A stretch of 64,000 nt of DNA. Source: Saprospiraceae bacterium. Its GTDB lineage: Bacteria > Bacteroidota > Bacteroidia > Chitinophagales > Saprospiraceae. Numbering within the stretch: the stretch's first letter is position 1; each line of letters opens with the position of its first letter. Positions 26,761 to 36,739 of the stretch are shown piece by piece. A model generated the notes under the pieces. It was not told the origin of the DNA. It was given only the letters and a program-made list of their open reading frames with translations, and searched no databases. The stretch is taken from the NCBI GenBank assembly GCA_016714785.1, contig JADKCC010000015.1, forward strand, positions 62,001 to 126,000, read 5' to 3'. The position numbers and the translations under genes are program-made.

Positions 26761-28536
26761 TCAATTGGACTCAATCACTACCTCTGTCCTTCTGTTTTGA
26801 CGATGCTGCGATTCGGTGCAGGGGACATTATCTTTACATTTATTCCTTAATATGGATTCTCCATAACCACGGATATTGATCCGATCTTCGTCTATGCCTA
26901 AATTGGTGAGGTATGTCCTTACAGAGTTGGCTCTACTTATAGATAGTTGAAGATTATAAGCTGCAGTACCTCGGCTATCAGTATGTGACTCCAGCCTTAC
27001 GGATAGGTTCTCATTGGCTTGCATACTTCTAGCTAATGCGTCAATTTCCTTCGTCGCTCCTGCTTGCAATTGGCTACTATTATAATCGAAATATATGTTT
27101 TCAAAAACGAAAACGTCACCTACTGTTGAACGAGTGATGATGCTATCTAAAGAATTTTCGATAGTACTGTTTTCTATATCATTATTTTCTATTTCTGTTT
27201 CATCAGTGACTATTTCTCCTATATCTTCTGGCTCCAGTACTATATTGAAATTTGCCCCAAATGCTGTAAAATCATATAACAATGAGATTGAAGCATATTC
27301 CTTAGCTTTAATGTTTACAAGGTATTTTTGATTTTTCTTAATCTGAAAGGTGGCTTTACCATTATTATTGGTGTAAAAAGATGGAAATGTTTGACCTTTT
27401 TTAGGAGTTAATTTTAACAACATTTCCCCTGGGTTGCGTCCTGTTAGCATATCTATATTGTAACTGGATAGAGCAAAATTATTAATATCTATATCTAAAG
27501 GAGTAAGGGATATTTCAGCATCAGGTATTTCATCCAAACTCAATTTGTCTAATACCTGCATACTTGCTGTTACAATCGCTTCTTTTTCTATGCCAAATAT
27601 GGGTTGTAAAGATTCAAATCGATAAATATCATCTTTACCTTTTCCACCAGGTCTGTTGCTAGAGAAGTAGCCAGATTTCATATTTTCGCGTACGATCAAT
27701 CCCAAATCATCATAAGCCGTATTGAATGGTGTAGGAAGTAATTCAGGTTTTTGCCAGATACCTTCAGTAAGCTTAGAGACGTACATGTCTAGACCTCCGA
27801 TGCCACCATCCCTATCTGATGCAAATACCAGAATGGTATCATTTATTATAGTTGGAAATACTTCATTTTTACTACTATTTATATTACTTCCAAGACTGAT
27901 TATGCCTGTCCATTCTTGTCCATTGAAATAGGCGGTATATAGATCCATCTTGCCATATCCACCTGGTTTATTAGAAGAAAATATCATAGTTTTGCCATCG
28001 CTTGATAACGCCGGATGACAAACGGAATAATTGTCCACATTGATATTGATTGGTCTAACATCGGGTTTAGAAGTATTGAGATCAGCTGATAGAATCCGGA
28101 GATAAAATGTATCACTTTCTACATTTTTGTTTCTCCTAGTTTCCTTGTGCGACCTGGTTAAAAACATTTTGTTTTGGTGTGAGTCATAAGAGGTTGGGCC
28201 TTCATGAAGTTCGGAATTTATACGTGGGTTGTAAGGTTTTCTTACATCTAGCACATTGTCAGGTAGAACGTCACAATAACCTAATTGGAAATACGGTTCG
28301 TCGATATCTTTATCAAACAACTTACCTTTTACGTCGGTAAACACAAATGCTATCTTATCACCTATGAAGGCAGGGGATGATTCTAGATTGGAGGTGTTGA
28401 TATTTTTTTCATTATGAATTTTAATGCTGACAAATGCATCCTTATTAATTGTTTGAGCAAACATGCTACTTGTAAAGATGAAAGTATATAAAACAATCCA
28501 AACAAGCTTTTGTCTATTATTCTTTATTTGTATCAT
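26761..28536 (-). CDS. OmpA-family protein with PD40 propeller, third gene of the adhesin-SprF-OmpA operon
   Basis: 591 residues with a signal peptide (cleavage near SMFAQ). The middle contains WD40-like PD40 repeats (PALSSDGKTMIFSSNKPGG, TIINDTILVFASDRDGG, LIVRENMKSGYFSSNRPGG), then a carboxypeptidase-regulatory-like stretch and a C-terminal OmpA domain: FENIYFDYNSSQL, then SVRLESHTDSRGTAAYN and QLSISRANSVRTYL with the Asp and Arg that bind peptidoglycan. Proteins of this build accompany PorP/SprF and type B T9SS adhesins and probably anchor the exported complex to the cell wall. Its ATG overlaps the sprF-like stop (TGATG), so translation is coupled. Confidence 0.92.
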   Translation of the reverse strand: MIQIKNNRQKLVWIVLYTFIFTSSMFAQTINKDAFVSIKIHNEKNINTSNLESSPAFIGDKIAFVFTDVKGKLFDKDIDEPYFQLGYCDVLPDNVLDVRKPYNPRINSELHEGPTSYDSHQNKMFLTRSHKETRRNKNVESDTFYLRILSADLNTSKPDVRPININVDNYSVCHPALSSDGKTMIFSSNKPGGYGKMDLYTAYFNGQEWTGIISLGSNINSSKNEVFPTIINDTILVFASDRDGGIGGLDMYVSKLTEGIWQKPELLPTPFNTAYDDLGLIVRENMKSGYFSSNRPGGKGKDDIYRFESLQPIFGIEKEAIVTASMQVLDKLSLDEIPDAEISLTPLDIDINNFALSSYNIDMLTGRNPGEMLLKLTPKKGQTFPSFYTNNNGKATFQIKKNQKYLVNIKAKEYASISLLYDFTAFGANFNIVLEPEDIGEIVTDETEIENNDIENSTIENSLDSIITRSTVGDVFVFENIYFDYNSSQLQAGATKEIDALARSMQANENLSVRLESHTDSRGTAAYNLQLSISRANSVRTYLTNLGIDEDRINIRGYGESILRNKCKDNVPCTESQHRQNRRTEVVIESN

Positions 28537-29486
28537 CAGAAATATCTTGGGTTTATGACAATGGTTTTTATCTTGCGAGGGATGAAGTTATAACCTAAAA
28601 TAAATTCTAAACTTCCATTGTCTATGACTCTGATTCTGGAGAGTGTAACGTCATAAGCAAAGCCAATCATCATCCTATCTGACAATTGCATACCCACAAT
28701 CAGATCTATAGACTCACCGAGATCTCCTCTTGAACCACCTGTACGATAGGTCATACCCGCAGAATACTTATCTTTCCATGTAAAACTACCATTTAGGTCT
28801 AAGCCCCAAGGTGTATTTTCTGCAGCTCTAAACATGAGTTGTGGTGTAAATCTAACATCATTGTTGACAATAAAAGTACCACCTGTCATTAAGAATAAAT
28901 GTCTGACTTCAGTCGAAAATAGATTATTATTATCAAAATCTATATCAGCCTTGATCATCCTAGGTATGGATGCTCCAAAATAGAATTTGTTGGTATTGAA
29001 ATAAACTCCAAAACCAGCATTAAATAAGTTGCGTGACTGGAGAGTTTGAGGGATAGCTGGATCCATAGTGATATCTTGGATGGCAAATAATCTGTTGTCA
29101 GTATAATCTTGAATATAGTTTCTACCAGACACATTCATGCCCATACTAAGTGTACCTTCCCCTAAAAAAAATTTGTAAGCATACATGGCTTCGTAAGTTA
29201 TTTTTTCAGTGATTCCTATTGTTTGGCGTTCCAGATTAACACCTAAGCCGATACGCTTACCTAATCTTGGAAGATTGACAGTCAGGACTTGAGCCTTAGG
29301 TGCACCAGGAAATCCATTCCATTGGTCCCTATAAATCAATGTAGCAGATAGATATGTTTCATTACCAGCAAATGCCGGATTTAAACCCATCTTATTGTAC
29401 ATAAATTGGGTGTACATCTGTTGCTGCTGACTGAACAAACTAAGAGAAAAAAGTAGTAATATAGGTAATAAAATATTTTTCATCAT
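28536..29486 (-). CDS. PorP/SprF-family outer-membrane protein
   Basis: 316 residues. Signal peptide cleaved after SLFSQQ, then the family start MYTQFMYNKMGLNPAFAGN and the block ATLIYRDQWNGFPGAPKAQ, both diagnostic for PorP/SprF. The rest is a beta-barrel ending near FILGYNFIPRK. SprF is needed to export and attach SprB in Flavobacterium; PorP/SprF homologues are paired with type B sorting-domain proteins. Here it follows such a protein directly, with an ATGA overlap (29483-29486), so it is the dedicated partner of the adhesin upstream. The double ATG at 29486/29483 leaves a one-residue uncertainty in the start. Confidence 0.95.
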   Translation of the reverse strand: MMKNILLPILLLFSLSLFSQQQQMYTQFMYNKMGLNPAFAGNETYLSATLIYRDQWNGFPGAPKAQVLTVNLPRLGKRIGLGVNLERQTIGITEKITYEAMYAYKFFLGEGTLSMGMNVSGRNYIQDYTDNRLFAIQDITMDPAIPQTLQSRNLFNAGFGVYFNTNKFYFGASIPRMIKADIDFDNNNLFSTEVRHLFLMTGGTFIVNNDVRFTPQLMFRAAENTPWGLDLNGSFTWKDKYSAGMTYRTGGSRGDLGESIDLIVGMQLSDRMMIGFAYDVTLSRIRVIDNGSLEFILGYNFIPRKIKTIVINPRYF

Positions 29487-32400
29487 CTCTGCAAAATTAA
29501 AAATCCATTTATCGGCTGGCGACCATCGCCTGTGTCAATGATGTAAAAATAGGTGCCTACTGGTAACTCATTGCCGCCATAAGTACCATTCCAATCATTA
29601 TTGTAAGGTGCACCATAATGTACTTCGCTTCCCCATTCATTAAATATCACAACTTTATTATCCGGAAATCTATCCGTTTGAAGACATGGTATTATAAATA
29701 AATCATTAATGCCATCGCCATTTGGTGTAAAAATATTGGGTGCCTTACATATAAGATTATCGTCAAAATTTACAGTAATGATTGCATCGTCGCATAATAG
29801 TTCGCAAAAAGTCGCGCAAATACGATAGGTGAAAGTCTGAGTTTCAAGAAATCGAGGATCAGGTGTATAATCTATCGTATTTCCTTTGATGGTTGCTGTA
29901 CCATTTTTAGGTTGTGTCAGCAAGGTGATATTGCTTTGATAAGGAATAAGGTCGTTAGATAATATATTGAAAACACCTTTATCTCCATAGGTAAGCAAAT
30001 ATGTATCATCCGCTGTAGAAGGCTTAAATTCTACATAAATTTGGACCGTATCTCTGCTGTAATCAGGGCATCCTGCTACCGAATAATCTAAATAAATGAT
30101 ATTATCTCCACTTTGCAGGCCAGATATAGATGGCGATATGGCATTAATATCAGATATTACTAATTGTGGCGTTATGGCTGTCCATTTGACTGTGACCAAT
30201 GGTGGCCCATCTTTGGCTATTAATCTTACGATTTCATCAGGACAAGCCGTAATGTCATCTTCTAGCGCTGCAGCAGTGATGGCAGGTGGTGTATTTATGT
30301 TGATGACTAATGGTTCAGATGTCGATGATACGCAACCATCAAAATGAGCCAACGCAGTGATGAAGTTTGGACCTTGGCTGAGCATGTCCATATTGGTTAT
30401 AAATTGACAAGCTGTGTTGTTTTGCGAAAGGATTTGCTGGGTGGCAGTGTTTATAATACTGTAGTTTGCACCTGCTTGGAGACTGTTGCTTTCCAGACAA
30501 ACTTCTGCACCAACAGTATTGGTAGCACACATAGAAATCGATAAGTTGATAAATTTGGGAGTCGTAATTGAATCTTTGACTACTATATTTATTGCTTCCG
30601 AAATATCTGAAATACAACCATCTAGCAGTACTTGCACTTGAAACAATCCTTCATTCGATTTCTTTGCTTTGGGTATCGCAATCTCAGCCTTATTTTCGTT
30701 AGATACATTTATACCAATCCATTTGTATAGCGCACCAACTATATTTTGAGTTTTCAAAAATATGGTGTCACCGTGGCAAACTGGAGTATTGGATGAGATA
30801 ATCGCTTTGGCAGGTTTATTTTTAATTTTGATTTCAATGGGTAGCGAAATATCGGAAGCACATCCTCCAAAGCTAACGTTTAGTGAATACGAGCCTGCAT
30901 TGCTTGATCCAGCATTAACAATTTTTAAAAAAGGACTCTTGGTAATCTGAATACCTAATGGCGTATTCCATTGATAATCTGCATCTAAAAGATTGGGAGA
31001 GCTTGAGATGATAATACTGTCTCCCACACAATAAAATGGAGCGGCACTTAATGTTGGTTGCTGTGGTGTGATGTCATATTTTACTTCGGTGGTGAGTTCA
31101 TTGGATGGACATCCGTCATTAAATATTATCAAAGAGTAAGTACCTATATGTTTATCGGTTAGATTGGTTATGCTAGGATTTTTTTCATTGGATGTAAATC
31201 CGTTTGGTCCCTGCCACTGATAAGTATAAGAATTGACATTGGGAAATACAGATGGGTGAAATGTAATAATATCTGTTGCAGACATACAATTGACAGCATT
31301 ATTACTTAATGCTGTAATTTTAGGTACGGAGATGACCGTTACTTTAGTATTCGCATTGTTTTTGCAACCAGTAGTTGTTGTTATCGTCACTGAATAATCT
31401 CCAGGCACACCTAAAATTTTAGGATTGAAAACGGAAGGGATATTGCTGACAGGTCCTTGCCAGGTATAAATTGCACTTGGAAAATAGGTAGCAACTAGTG
31501 TGATGCTATCACCCAAACATACGGGGACAGGATCGGTTATTCCAATATTGGGATTTGCCCCTACACCTATGTATTTTGGCTCAGATAACAACGATGGGCA
31601 ATTGCCCTTGATGGTGCGAACTGTCCAATTGCCTTGTAGGGCTGTCTGAGCGTTAGGTATTATCAGACTATTGTCCGTTGTCGTAGTAAACAATCTCCCA
31701 TCTAGATACCATTCAAATTTATCGACATTGGACGATCCAGTTGCCACTAAAGTAAAGATGACCCCTTCACAAAAAATATCCGCTCCTACTATTTGTGGCA
31801 TTGCAGGCCGGTCAAATATAGCCACTCTAGTGATGGCAGTATCTGAGACACATTTTCCATTGCTGACGTTCAAAAGATAATTTCCTGCTTTATTTGCTGT
31901 AACATTGTTTATAATCATGGGATTGGCTCCCTGAGAGATAAAGCCATCAGGTCCTGACCATCGGTAAGTAAATTTTGGATTGTTTGTAGTACTTCCCAAG
32001 GTAATGTTATCACCTTCGCATGGAGATAAGAAAAGATCCTTCACCTTCGCTACGGGTACTTCCAATACAGTTATTTTTAATAAGGGGGATGAATTGGAAC
32101 TACAATTTGGGCCTCGTGCTATGACGTAATAGAAATGTGCATCCAAAGTACTCGGCTGTAAAATCATTTCAGGGGTTTGGGTTGTTTTTAACAAGATTCC
32201 ATTTGGTGAAATTCCTTCGTACCAGTCATATAAAATATCTCCACTGTAATTTGTTGTGGATAATACCACTTCTTCTCCAAGGCATATCTCTTTTTCATTC
32301 GCCGTCAGTATAGGATTAGTTAATGGTTTTATATTGACAATTACAGATCCCATAGAAATGCAACCGTTAAATCCTGTGACTGTCAATACATAAACGCCAT

Positions 32401-34393
32401 TATAACTTTCGTCAGCATTTGGTATCGCTGGATTTTGATTGAAAAACTCAATATTGCCTGGTCCGTCCCACTGAAATGTATAAGTACCAGGTACACTGGA
32501 AGGTGGCACATTGGCAAATAATTGTAAAGTATCATTGGTACACAATCCTGCTGAAAATGTGGGCTTTAATTCATAAGGCTTTACTCTAACTAAACTGGTA
32601 CAAGTATCTTTATTGCCTTGGTCATCAGTGACTATAAGATTGACGGGAACATCACTATTGGCTTGGGCACAGCTTATCTCAGATGGCTCAGTTACAATAT
32701 TGACAACTTTGCAATTGTCAGTACTACCATTATTAATGATGTCTGGTGTAATTATTGTGTTTATAAGGCCTGACGGATCGAGTGTAACAACAGCATTTTT
32801 ACATTTTGCTATTGGCGCTTCTTCATCTCGTACATTGATTTCAAAAGTACAACTTCCTACATTGCCAGCTTGGTCAGATGTGTTGATCAGTATATTGTTT
32901 TTACCACCATTAAGTAATAGACTATGAGTAAAGACATCATCTGGTATTTTATTATTATTGATGATAGTAGCTCCGTTGCTACTTAAAGTAAAACTGATGT
33001 CCGAATATCTTATTTTACCTCTTAAATAACTTATTTTATCCACTTTCTCTCCATTTGATAAATAGGCGCAAGGGTTGATTCCGTCATTGCCATTTAAAGG
33101 TACGGCAAGGATTGTAACTGTTTTATTTACTATCCAACTATTGAAAATTTGGTAAGGAATGTCATACGACGAAATAGAAAGTGTGTGGCAGCCAGCTCCA
33201 GCTACGATTTTTGTATTGCCTATTTTATATCCAGCTTGTCCAAATATTTCGAAGCTTTCGCCAATTTCATCATTATCCCCAAAAAACTCTATATCCAGCA
33301 CTACATTTTTATCTATAAACCTGATAGGAAACACATTTGTAAATATCAATTGCTTGTTGCTCGCTTCGTATAGATTGGTTGTATTATTTAACGAAAATGC
33401 AATACTTGCGGCTTCATTGGATGTTGGGGAAGTCTGATTGTAAAGGCGATTGCCAGTGCAATTTTCTGTAACTAAAAAATTTATAGGAAGTAAAATCGTA
33501 TCTTGACATGCACCTTTACTTAATGTAGTATTTATGTTGGTTGGGCAGATGATGTTAGGTTTAGTATTGTCTTTCACATTTACTTTGACCGAACAGGATG
33601 ATCTATTTCTGCCACAATCCTCCATATAAAATGTTACTTCATGTGGACCATTAGTCAAAAATACTTCAATAGAATCCTGTGTATTTAATGTAATTTCTTC
33701 ATTTTGGTCAACACTGAAAGATTTTTTTATTGCATTGGTAATGTCTATCATATAGCTGATTGTAGCTTCTATCTGAGAGCCACCACATATATTGTTGATT
33801 GATAACACTGGATTGCCAGAAGCTACAAAAGGTTCAAATCTGATATCAATAAATCCGTCTTGAATCCACGTAGTCATTTTGCTTTTATTAAGTGCTAATG
33901 TCATTTCTATAGAAGTACATTGGTCGTTTCCGATAGGCGTAGTGCCTACTATAAGACCATCTTCATCATAGATATTGAAAAATTCAGTTGCATCATCTAT
34001 GTCTAAATTAGCCAATTTTATAGATACTAATCCATCTGAAAGTGGCAATGAAGTAAATGGATTGAAAGGTCCAATTTTTAAGGTGACGGGATCTATTACT
34101 GCTGTAGGACCAGGTGGTTCTGCTGAAGTGATGAGTGCCACAGCTTTTTTGATGATATTGGAAGATGCTTCCACACAATCATCTGTTGCATCAGGTACTT
34201 TTATTTTGGCAGCGGCCATACACCCTGACGATGTTACATCAACGGTAAAATTGTCCATACATCCGTTAATAATAGGAGCTAAAGTGTCTGCAACTCCAAA
34301 TACAGCGGACGATTTAGCACTATTGCCACAAGTATCATAATATACAAAATCAACTTCAAGGTATCTTAAAATCCTTGCAATGGCGAAGGGCAA
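29483..34393 (-). CDS. Giant T9SS type B adhesin, C-terminal part (downstream of a frameshift)
   Basis: 1636 residues in this frame. No signal peptide; the first codons after TTG 34393 merely continue the sequence of the upstream frame (34366-35808). Contents: HYR/Ig-like modules with repeated D-x-x-x-P-x-I-x-C motifs at the start, then about ten PKD/Ig-like domains with recurrent F/Y-x-W-x-G-P-x-G-F (for example YQWQGPNGFTSNEKNPSI, YRWSGPDGF), a VCBS-like segment (YGDKGVFNILSNDLIPYQ), and a C-terminal gliding-motility-associated type B sorting domain (APNIFTPNGDGINDLF to NGFLILQR). A surface filament or adhesin is inferred. With the upstream part it would be about 2,100 residues. It ends in ATGA overlap with the sprF-like gene. 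Confidence 0.85.
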   Translation of the reverse strand: MPFAIARILRYLEVDFVYYDTCGNSAKSSAVFGVADTLAPIINGCMDNFTVDVTSSGCMAAAKIKVPDATDDCVEASSNIIKKAVALITSAEPPGPTAVIDPVTLKIGPFNPFTSLPLSDGLVSIKLANLDIDDATEFFNIYDEDGLIVGTTPIGNDQCTSIEMTLALNKSKMTTWIQDGFIDIRFEPFVASGNPVLSINNICGGSQIEATISYMIDITNAIKKSFSVDQNEEITLNTQDSIEVFLTNGPHEVTFYMEDCGRNRSSCSVKVNVKDNTKPNIICPTNINTTLSKGACQDTILLPINFLVTENCTGNRLYNQTSPTSNEAASIAFSLNNTTNLYEASNKQLIFTNVFPIRFIDKNVVLDIEFFGDNDEIGESFEIFGQAGYKIGNTKIVAGAGCHTLSISSYDIPYQIFNSWIVNKTVTILAVPLNGNDGINPCAYLSNGEKVDKISYLRGKIRYSDISFTLSSNGATIINNNKIPDDVFTHSLLLNGGKNNILINTSDQAGNVGSCTFEINVRDEEAPIAKCKNAVVTLDPSGLINTIITPDIINNGSTDNCKVVNIVTEPSEISCAQANSDVPVNLIVTDDQGNKDTCTSLVRVKPYELKPTFSAGLCTNDTLQLFANVPPSSVPGTYTFQWDGPGNIEFFNQNPAIPNADESYNGVYVLTVTGFNGCISMGSVIVNIKPLTNPILTANEKEICLGEEVVLSTTNYSGDILYDWYEGISPNGILLKTTQTPEMILQPSTLDAHFYYVIARGPNCSSNSSPLLKITVLEVPVAKVKDLFLSPCEGDNITLGSTTNNPKFTYRWSGPDGFISQGANPMIINNVTANKAGNYLLNVSNGKCVSDTAITRVAIFDRPAMPQIVGADIFCEGVIFTLVATGSSNVDKFEWYLDGRLFTTTTDNSLIIPNAQTALQGNWTVRTIKGNCPSLLSEPKYIGVGANPNIGITDPVPVCLGDSITLVATYFPSAIYTWQGPVSNIPSVFNPKILGVPGDYSVTITTTTGCKNNANTKVTVISVPKITALSNNAVNCMSATDIITFHPSVFPNVNSYTYQWQGPNGFTSNEKNPSITNLTDKHIGTYSLIIFNDGCPSNELTTEVKYDITPQQPTLSAAPFYCVGDSIIISSSPNLLDADYQWNTPLGIQITKSPFLKIVNAGSSNAGSYSLNVSFGGCASDISLPIEIKIKNKPAKAIISSNTPVCHGDTIFLKTQNIVGALYKWIGINVSNENKAEIAIPKAKKSNEGLFQVQVLLDGCISDISEAINIVVKDSITTPKFINLSISMCATNTVGAEVCLESNSLQAGANYSIINTATQQILSQNNTACQFITNMDMLSQGPNFITALAHFDGCVSSTSEPLVININTPPAITAAALEDDITACPDEIVRLIAKDGPPLVTVKWTAITPQLVISDINAISPSISGLQSGDNIIYLDYSVAGCPDYSRDTVQIYVEFKPSTADDTYLLTYGDKGVFNILSNDLIPYQSNITLLTQPKNGTATIKGNTIDYTPDPRFLETQTFTYRICATFCELLCDDAIITVNFDDNLICKAPNIFTPNGDGINDLFIIPCLQTDRFPDNKVVIFNEWGSEVHYGAPYNNDWNGTYGGNELPVGTYFYIIDTGDGRQPINGFLILQR

Positions 34394-35808
34394 ATCTGTG
34401 CTGGTAAGTTAGTTGGCGTTACTCCAGGATAAGTAGAAGGGTCACTAATATCATAGCTATTTTTAATGGCTGCGAATGAAGTAATAGTACCACATGTTGC
34501 GGTGGCTTCTGCTTGCCCCATATTTTGAATCCATAAAAATAATTGCGTATTAAAATCTTCTTGATCTGAACAGGTAAAAGTTTTATTTATTGCTTCTTTG
34601 GTAATATGTGGTGGCGTATTTTGAACGACATTGAGCAATTGTTTGTATTTTGCAGTATTGAGACAAACATCTGATAAAGTATAAGTCCTTTCTACTAACG
34701 ATGTACAAGCCACACTCTTCAAAGTATCTACAAAGTGTATTAAAATAGGGGCACAATTGTCTGTATATTGAATATAAATACTATCTGCATGATCCGCGTA
34801 TGTCTTGCAATTTAAGTTGATGGATGGATTGGGTAGTATCTCTGGTCCTTTGGTATCTCTAACTGTGATTATTTGGGTGTGACTGTTAGTATTGCCACAC
34901 TTATCAGTTGCTGTCCATGTCCTTTTGATGCTGTAATTGTAATGGCTACATAATGTTGAATCGGAAGATTGAGTGTGGTTGGTGGTTAAAACTGGTATAA
35001 CTGATTTATCGCAATAGTCCAACACAGCGGGTATTGTTGCCACTGGAACATTATTGCATTCTACGGTAATATCAGTTGGTTTTTGAATAAATACAGGTGC
35101 AATATTGTCTGTTACAGAAAAGGTAGTAGTAGCAGGAGTTAAAGTCTGATTACCACATTCATCTCTTACAAAAAAATTGATTCTCAATGTCCACATGCAT
35201 ACACCATTTGGAATCATTGGGTATGGACCAGATGCAATATTTCCGCCACCAGAAATTAAATCTATTCCACCAGAAGAAATGGCATACGTATAAGAAGTCC
35301 ATTGTAAACTATTGGAGCAAAGATCTGAAGCGATGTATCCTCCTTTGTTTTTTATCCAAGCTATGAGAGTATCGCGTATGCCCTCTACACAATTGTACTG
35401 AACATTTGGCACCGTATTAATGGAAGGTGGTGTAAGATCCATAGTGGAAAACGAAGCGGTAGTGGGCAAACTGACATTGCCAGAAGGATCTACTGCGGTA
35501 AAGGTGACTTCTACTTTTTGTTTATTGCCACAAAGTATATCTAGCGAATTGTTAAATATAGTAATGGTCTGACTTAATGTGATATTTGTTTGAATAGTAA
35601 AGTTGCCCGAATTATCTTCAAAAGTTGCATTGCCGGCTGCATTAAACCAAGTGGTCAGTTTTTCTATGAGATTGGAAGTTTGTCCGCATTCAAAAGTAGT
35701 GTCTCTGGCAGATGACAAAATCGTAGGAGGTAAAGTATCTTGTCCAATGGTATCAAGTGACAAGGTTATAAAATATAAGCCAAATATAATACGCAAGGTA
35801 TTCATCAT
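34366..35808 (-). CDS. Giant T9SS type B adhesin, N-terminal part (upstream of a frameshift)
   Basis: 480 residues in this frame. Signal peptide (MNTLRIIFGLYFITLSLDTIGQ) followed by HYR-like modules containing DTTFECGQTSN, PTDITVECNNVPVATIP and TCSDQEDFN. It stops abruptly after CPSPLQGF without any sorting or anchoring domain. The next frame resumes as ILRYLEVDFVYYDTCGN, which reads as a natural continuation. Thus both parts are one gene with a single-base loss near 34372-34378 (minus-strand AAGGATTTTAAG). It may be a sequencing or assembly indel, a true mutation or phase-variation site; the sequence alone cannot tell. It is the first gene of the adhesin-SprF-OmpA operon. Confidence 0.85.
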   Translation of the reverse strand: MMNTLRIIFGLYFITLSLDTIGQDTLPPTILSSARDTTFECGQTSNLIEKLTTWFNAAGNATFEDNSGNFTIQTNITLSQTITIFNNSLDILCGNKQKVEVTFTAVDPSGNVSLPTTASFSTMDLTPPSINTVPNVQYNCVEGIRDTLIAWIKNKGGYIASDLCSNSLQWTSYTYAISSGGIDLISGGGNIASGPYPMIPNGVCMWTLRINFFVRDECGNQTLTPATTTFSVTDNIAPVFIQKPTDITVECNNVPVATIPAVLDYCDKSVIPVLTTNHTQSSDSTLCSHYNYSIKRTWTATDKCGNTNSHTQIITVRDTKGPEILPNPSINLNCKTYADHADSIYIQYTDNCAPILIHFVDTLKSVACTSLVERTYTLSDVCLNTAKYKQLLNVVQNTPPHITKEAINKTFTCSDQEDFNTQLFLWIQNMGQAEATATCGTITSFAAIKNSYDISDPSTYPGVTPTNLPAQICPSPLQGF

Positions 35809-35870
35809 ATCTTTTAGTATCTCAGGTTAAAGATGATTTGCTAGCTTCAATGGTAAAGCAAAACCAAAGA

Positions 35871-35878
35871 CAAAGATA
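35871..35878 (-). promoter_or_regulatory. -7 box of the adhesin-SprF-OmpA operon
   Basis: Minus-strand TATCTTTG, exact TAnnTTTG match, 62 bases upstream of ATG 35808. No -33 TTTG at normal spacing. Confidence 0.4.
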
Positions 35879-36029
35879 AGGTATAAATTTGGGAGTTTAA
35901 GTCACTCTCACTTAAAATTGATGTTAATATAGGAGATAAAATTTTGTTTAGCCTCCGGTCTTCTCAAAATAAAGCTCATTATTGTACCAATTAAAAGGTT
36001 AATTAGTTGATGTGAAGACTATTGCTATT

Positions 36030-36356
36030 TTATTTCTTTAGTGTTATACTATACTCTGCTACCGCTTTTATCTCAGATAGAGACAAGATATTCTCAAATG
36101 CCATCATTACACCTTTACCTTTGGTAACCATGGCTATCCTTTCGTTTAGATCGAGTTCAGAAACAGTGAGATCTTTAGAGCCATTGGCACCCAACTTGCC
36201 GTCAGCACCATGACATAATTCGCAATTTTGTTTAAAAATTTTAGCACCGTCTATTGCAGGTTTTGCTGATGCGGTATCAGCGTTAGGTTTATTGTCTTTT
36301 GACGCACAGGCAAATGTGACTAGGGCGAGGAAAATAAAAATAATATATCTAGACAT
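36030..36356 (-). CDS. Small c-type cytochrome lipoprotein
   Basis: 108 residues. Lipoprotein signal with lipobox VTFAC (C17), then a spacer rich in Ala/Asp/Lys and a single class I cytochrome c domain: heme-binding CELCH at about residue 46-50 and a probable distal Met ligand in KGVMMAF. So it is a membrane-anchored periplasmic electron carrier. Partner unknown: no oxidase or reductase gene is adjacent, although a CcoI-type copper ATPase is in the same window. A -7 box (36376-36383) precedes it. Confidence 0.9.
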   Translation of the reverse strand: MSRYIIFIFLALVTFACASKDNKPNADTASAKPAIDGAKIFKQNCELCHGADGKLGANGSKDLTVSELDLNERIAMVTKGKGVMMAFENILSLSEIKAVAEYSITLKK

Positions 36357-36375
36357 GAAATTGTATTTTGAAGGA

Positions 36376-36383
36376 CAAATTTA
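36376..36383 (-). promoter_or_regulatory. -7 box of the cytochrome c gene
   Basis: Minus-strand TAAATTTG, exact TAnnTTTG match, 19 bases upstream of ATG 36356. Confidence 0.45.
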
Positions 36384-36666
36384 ATTGAGTTATAATATAA
36401 ATTCATTTTTCGTGACTATTTTATTTTAAATTTTAAAGCTACTTTGTTAAGTTTATTTTTTTAAGAGATTCATCAGCACTCCACAGTTTGAAATGAATAT
36501 ATATGTACGCTGCCAAAAGGTTTAAAATATTGTAAAAATAGAATATAGTAATATCAAAAAAACTATTACCAATCTACAAAGTCAAACTTACTTGGTTCTT
36601 TTCGCAAAAGGTATCAAAACCGGCCAAAATATATATACAGTGAATCAAAAGTAATAGTTATATTTA

Positions 36667-36725
36667 TATTGGCCTTGCAATCTTCAATTGCAAGATACTT
36701 GTTTGTTGCATACAAAGAATGCAAC
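36667..36725. repeat. Double-hairpin palindromic element, copy A
   Basis: Two adjacent hairpins: CTTGCAAT/ATTGCAAG (36674-36681/36687-36694) and GTTGCAT/ATGCAAC (36705-36711/36719-36725), preceded by TATTGGC. The reverse complement matches the element at 62294-62360 over about 60 bases, including the 10-base spacer length. It lies in a 459-base gap (36357-36815) that otherwise holds only a promoter box and a terminator. Confidence 0.65.
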
Positions 36726-36739
36726 ATCATTAAAAAAAA

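Noticed and set aside
32613..32927. Plus-strand frame of 104 codons antisense to the adhesin
   Set aside because: Complement shadow of the repetitive adhesin gene; no start context and no domain.
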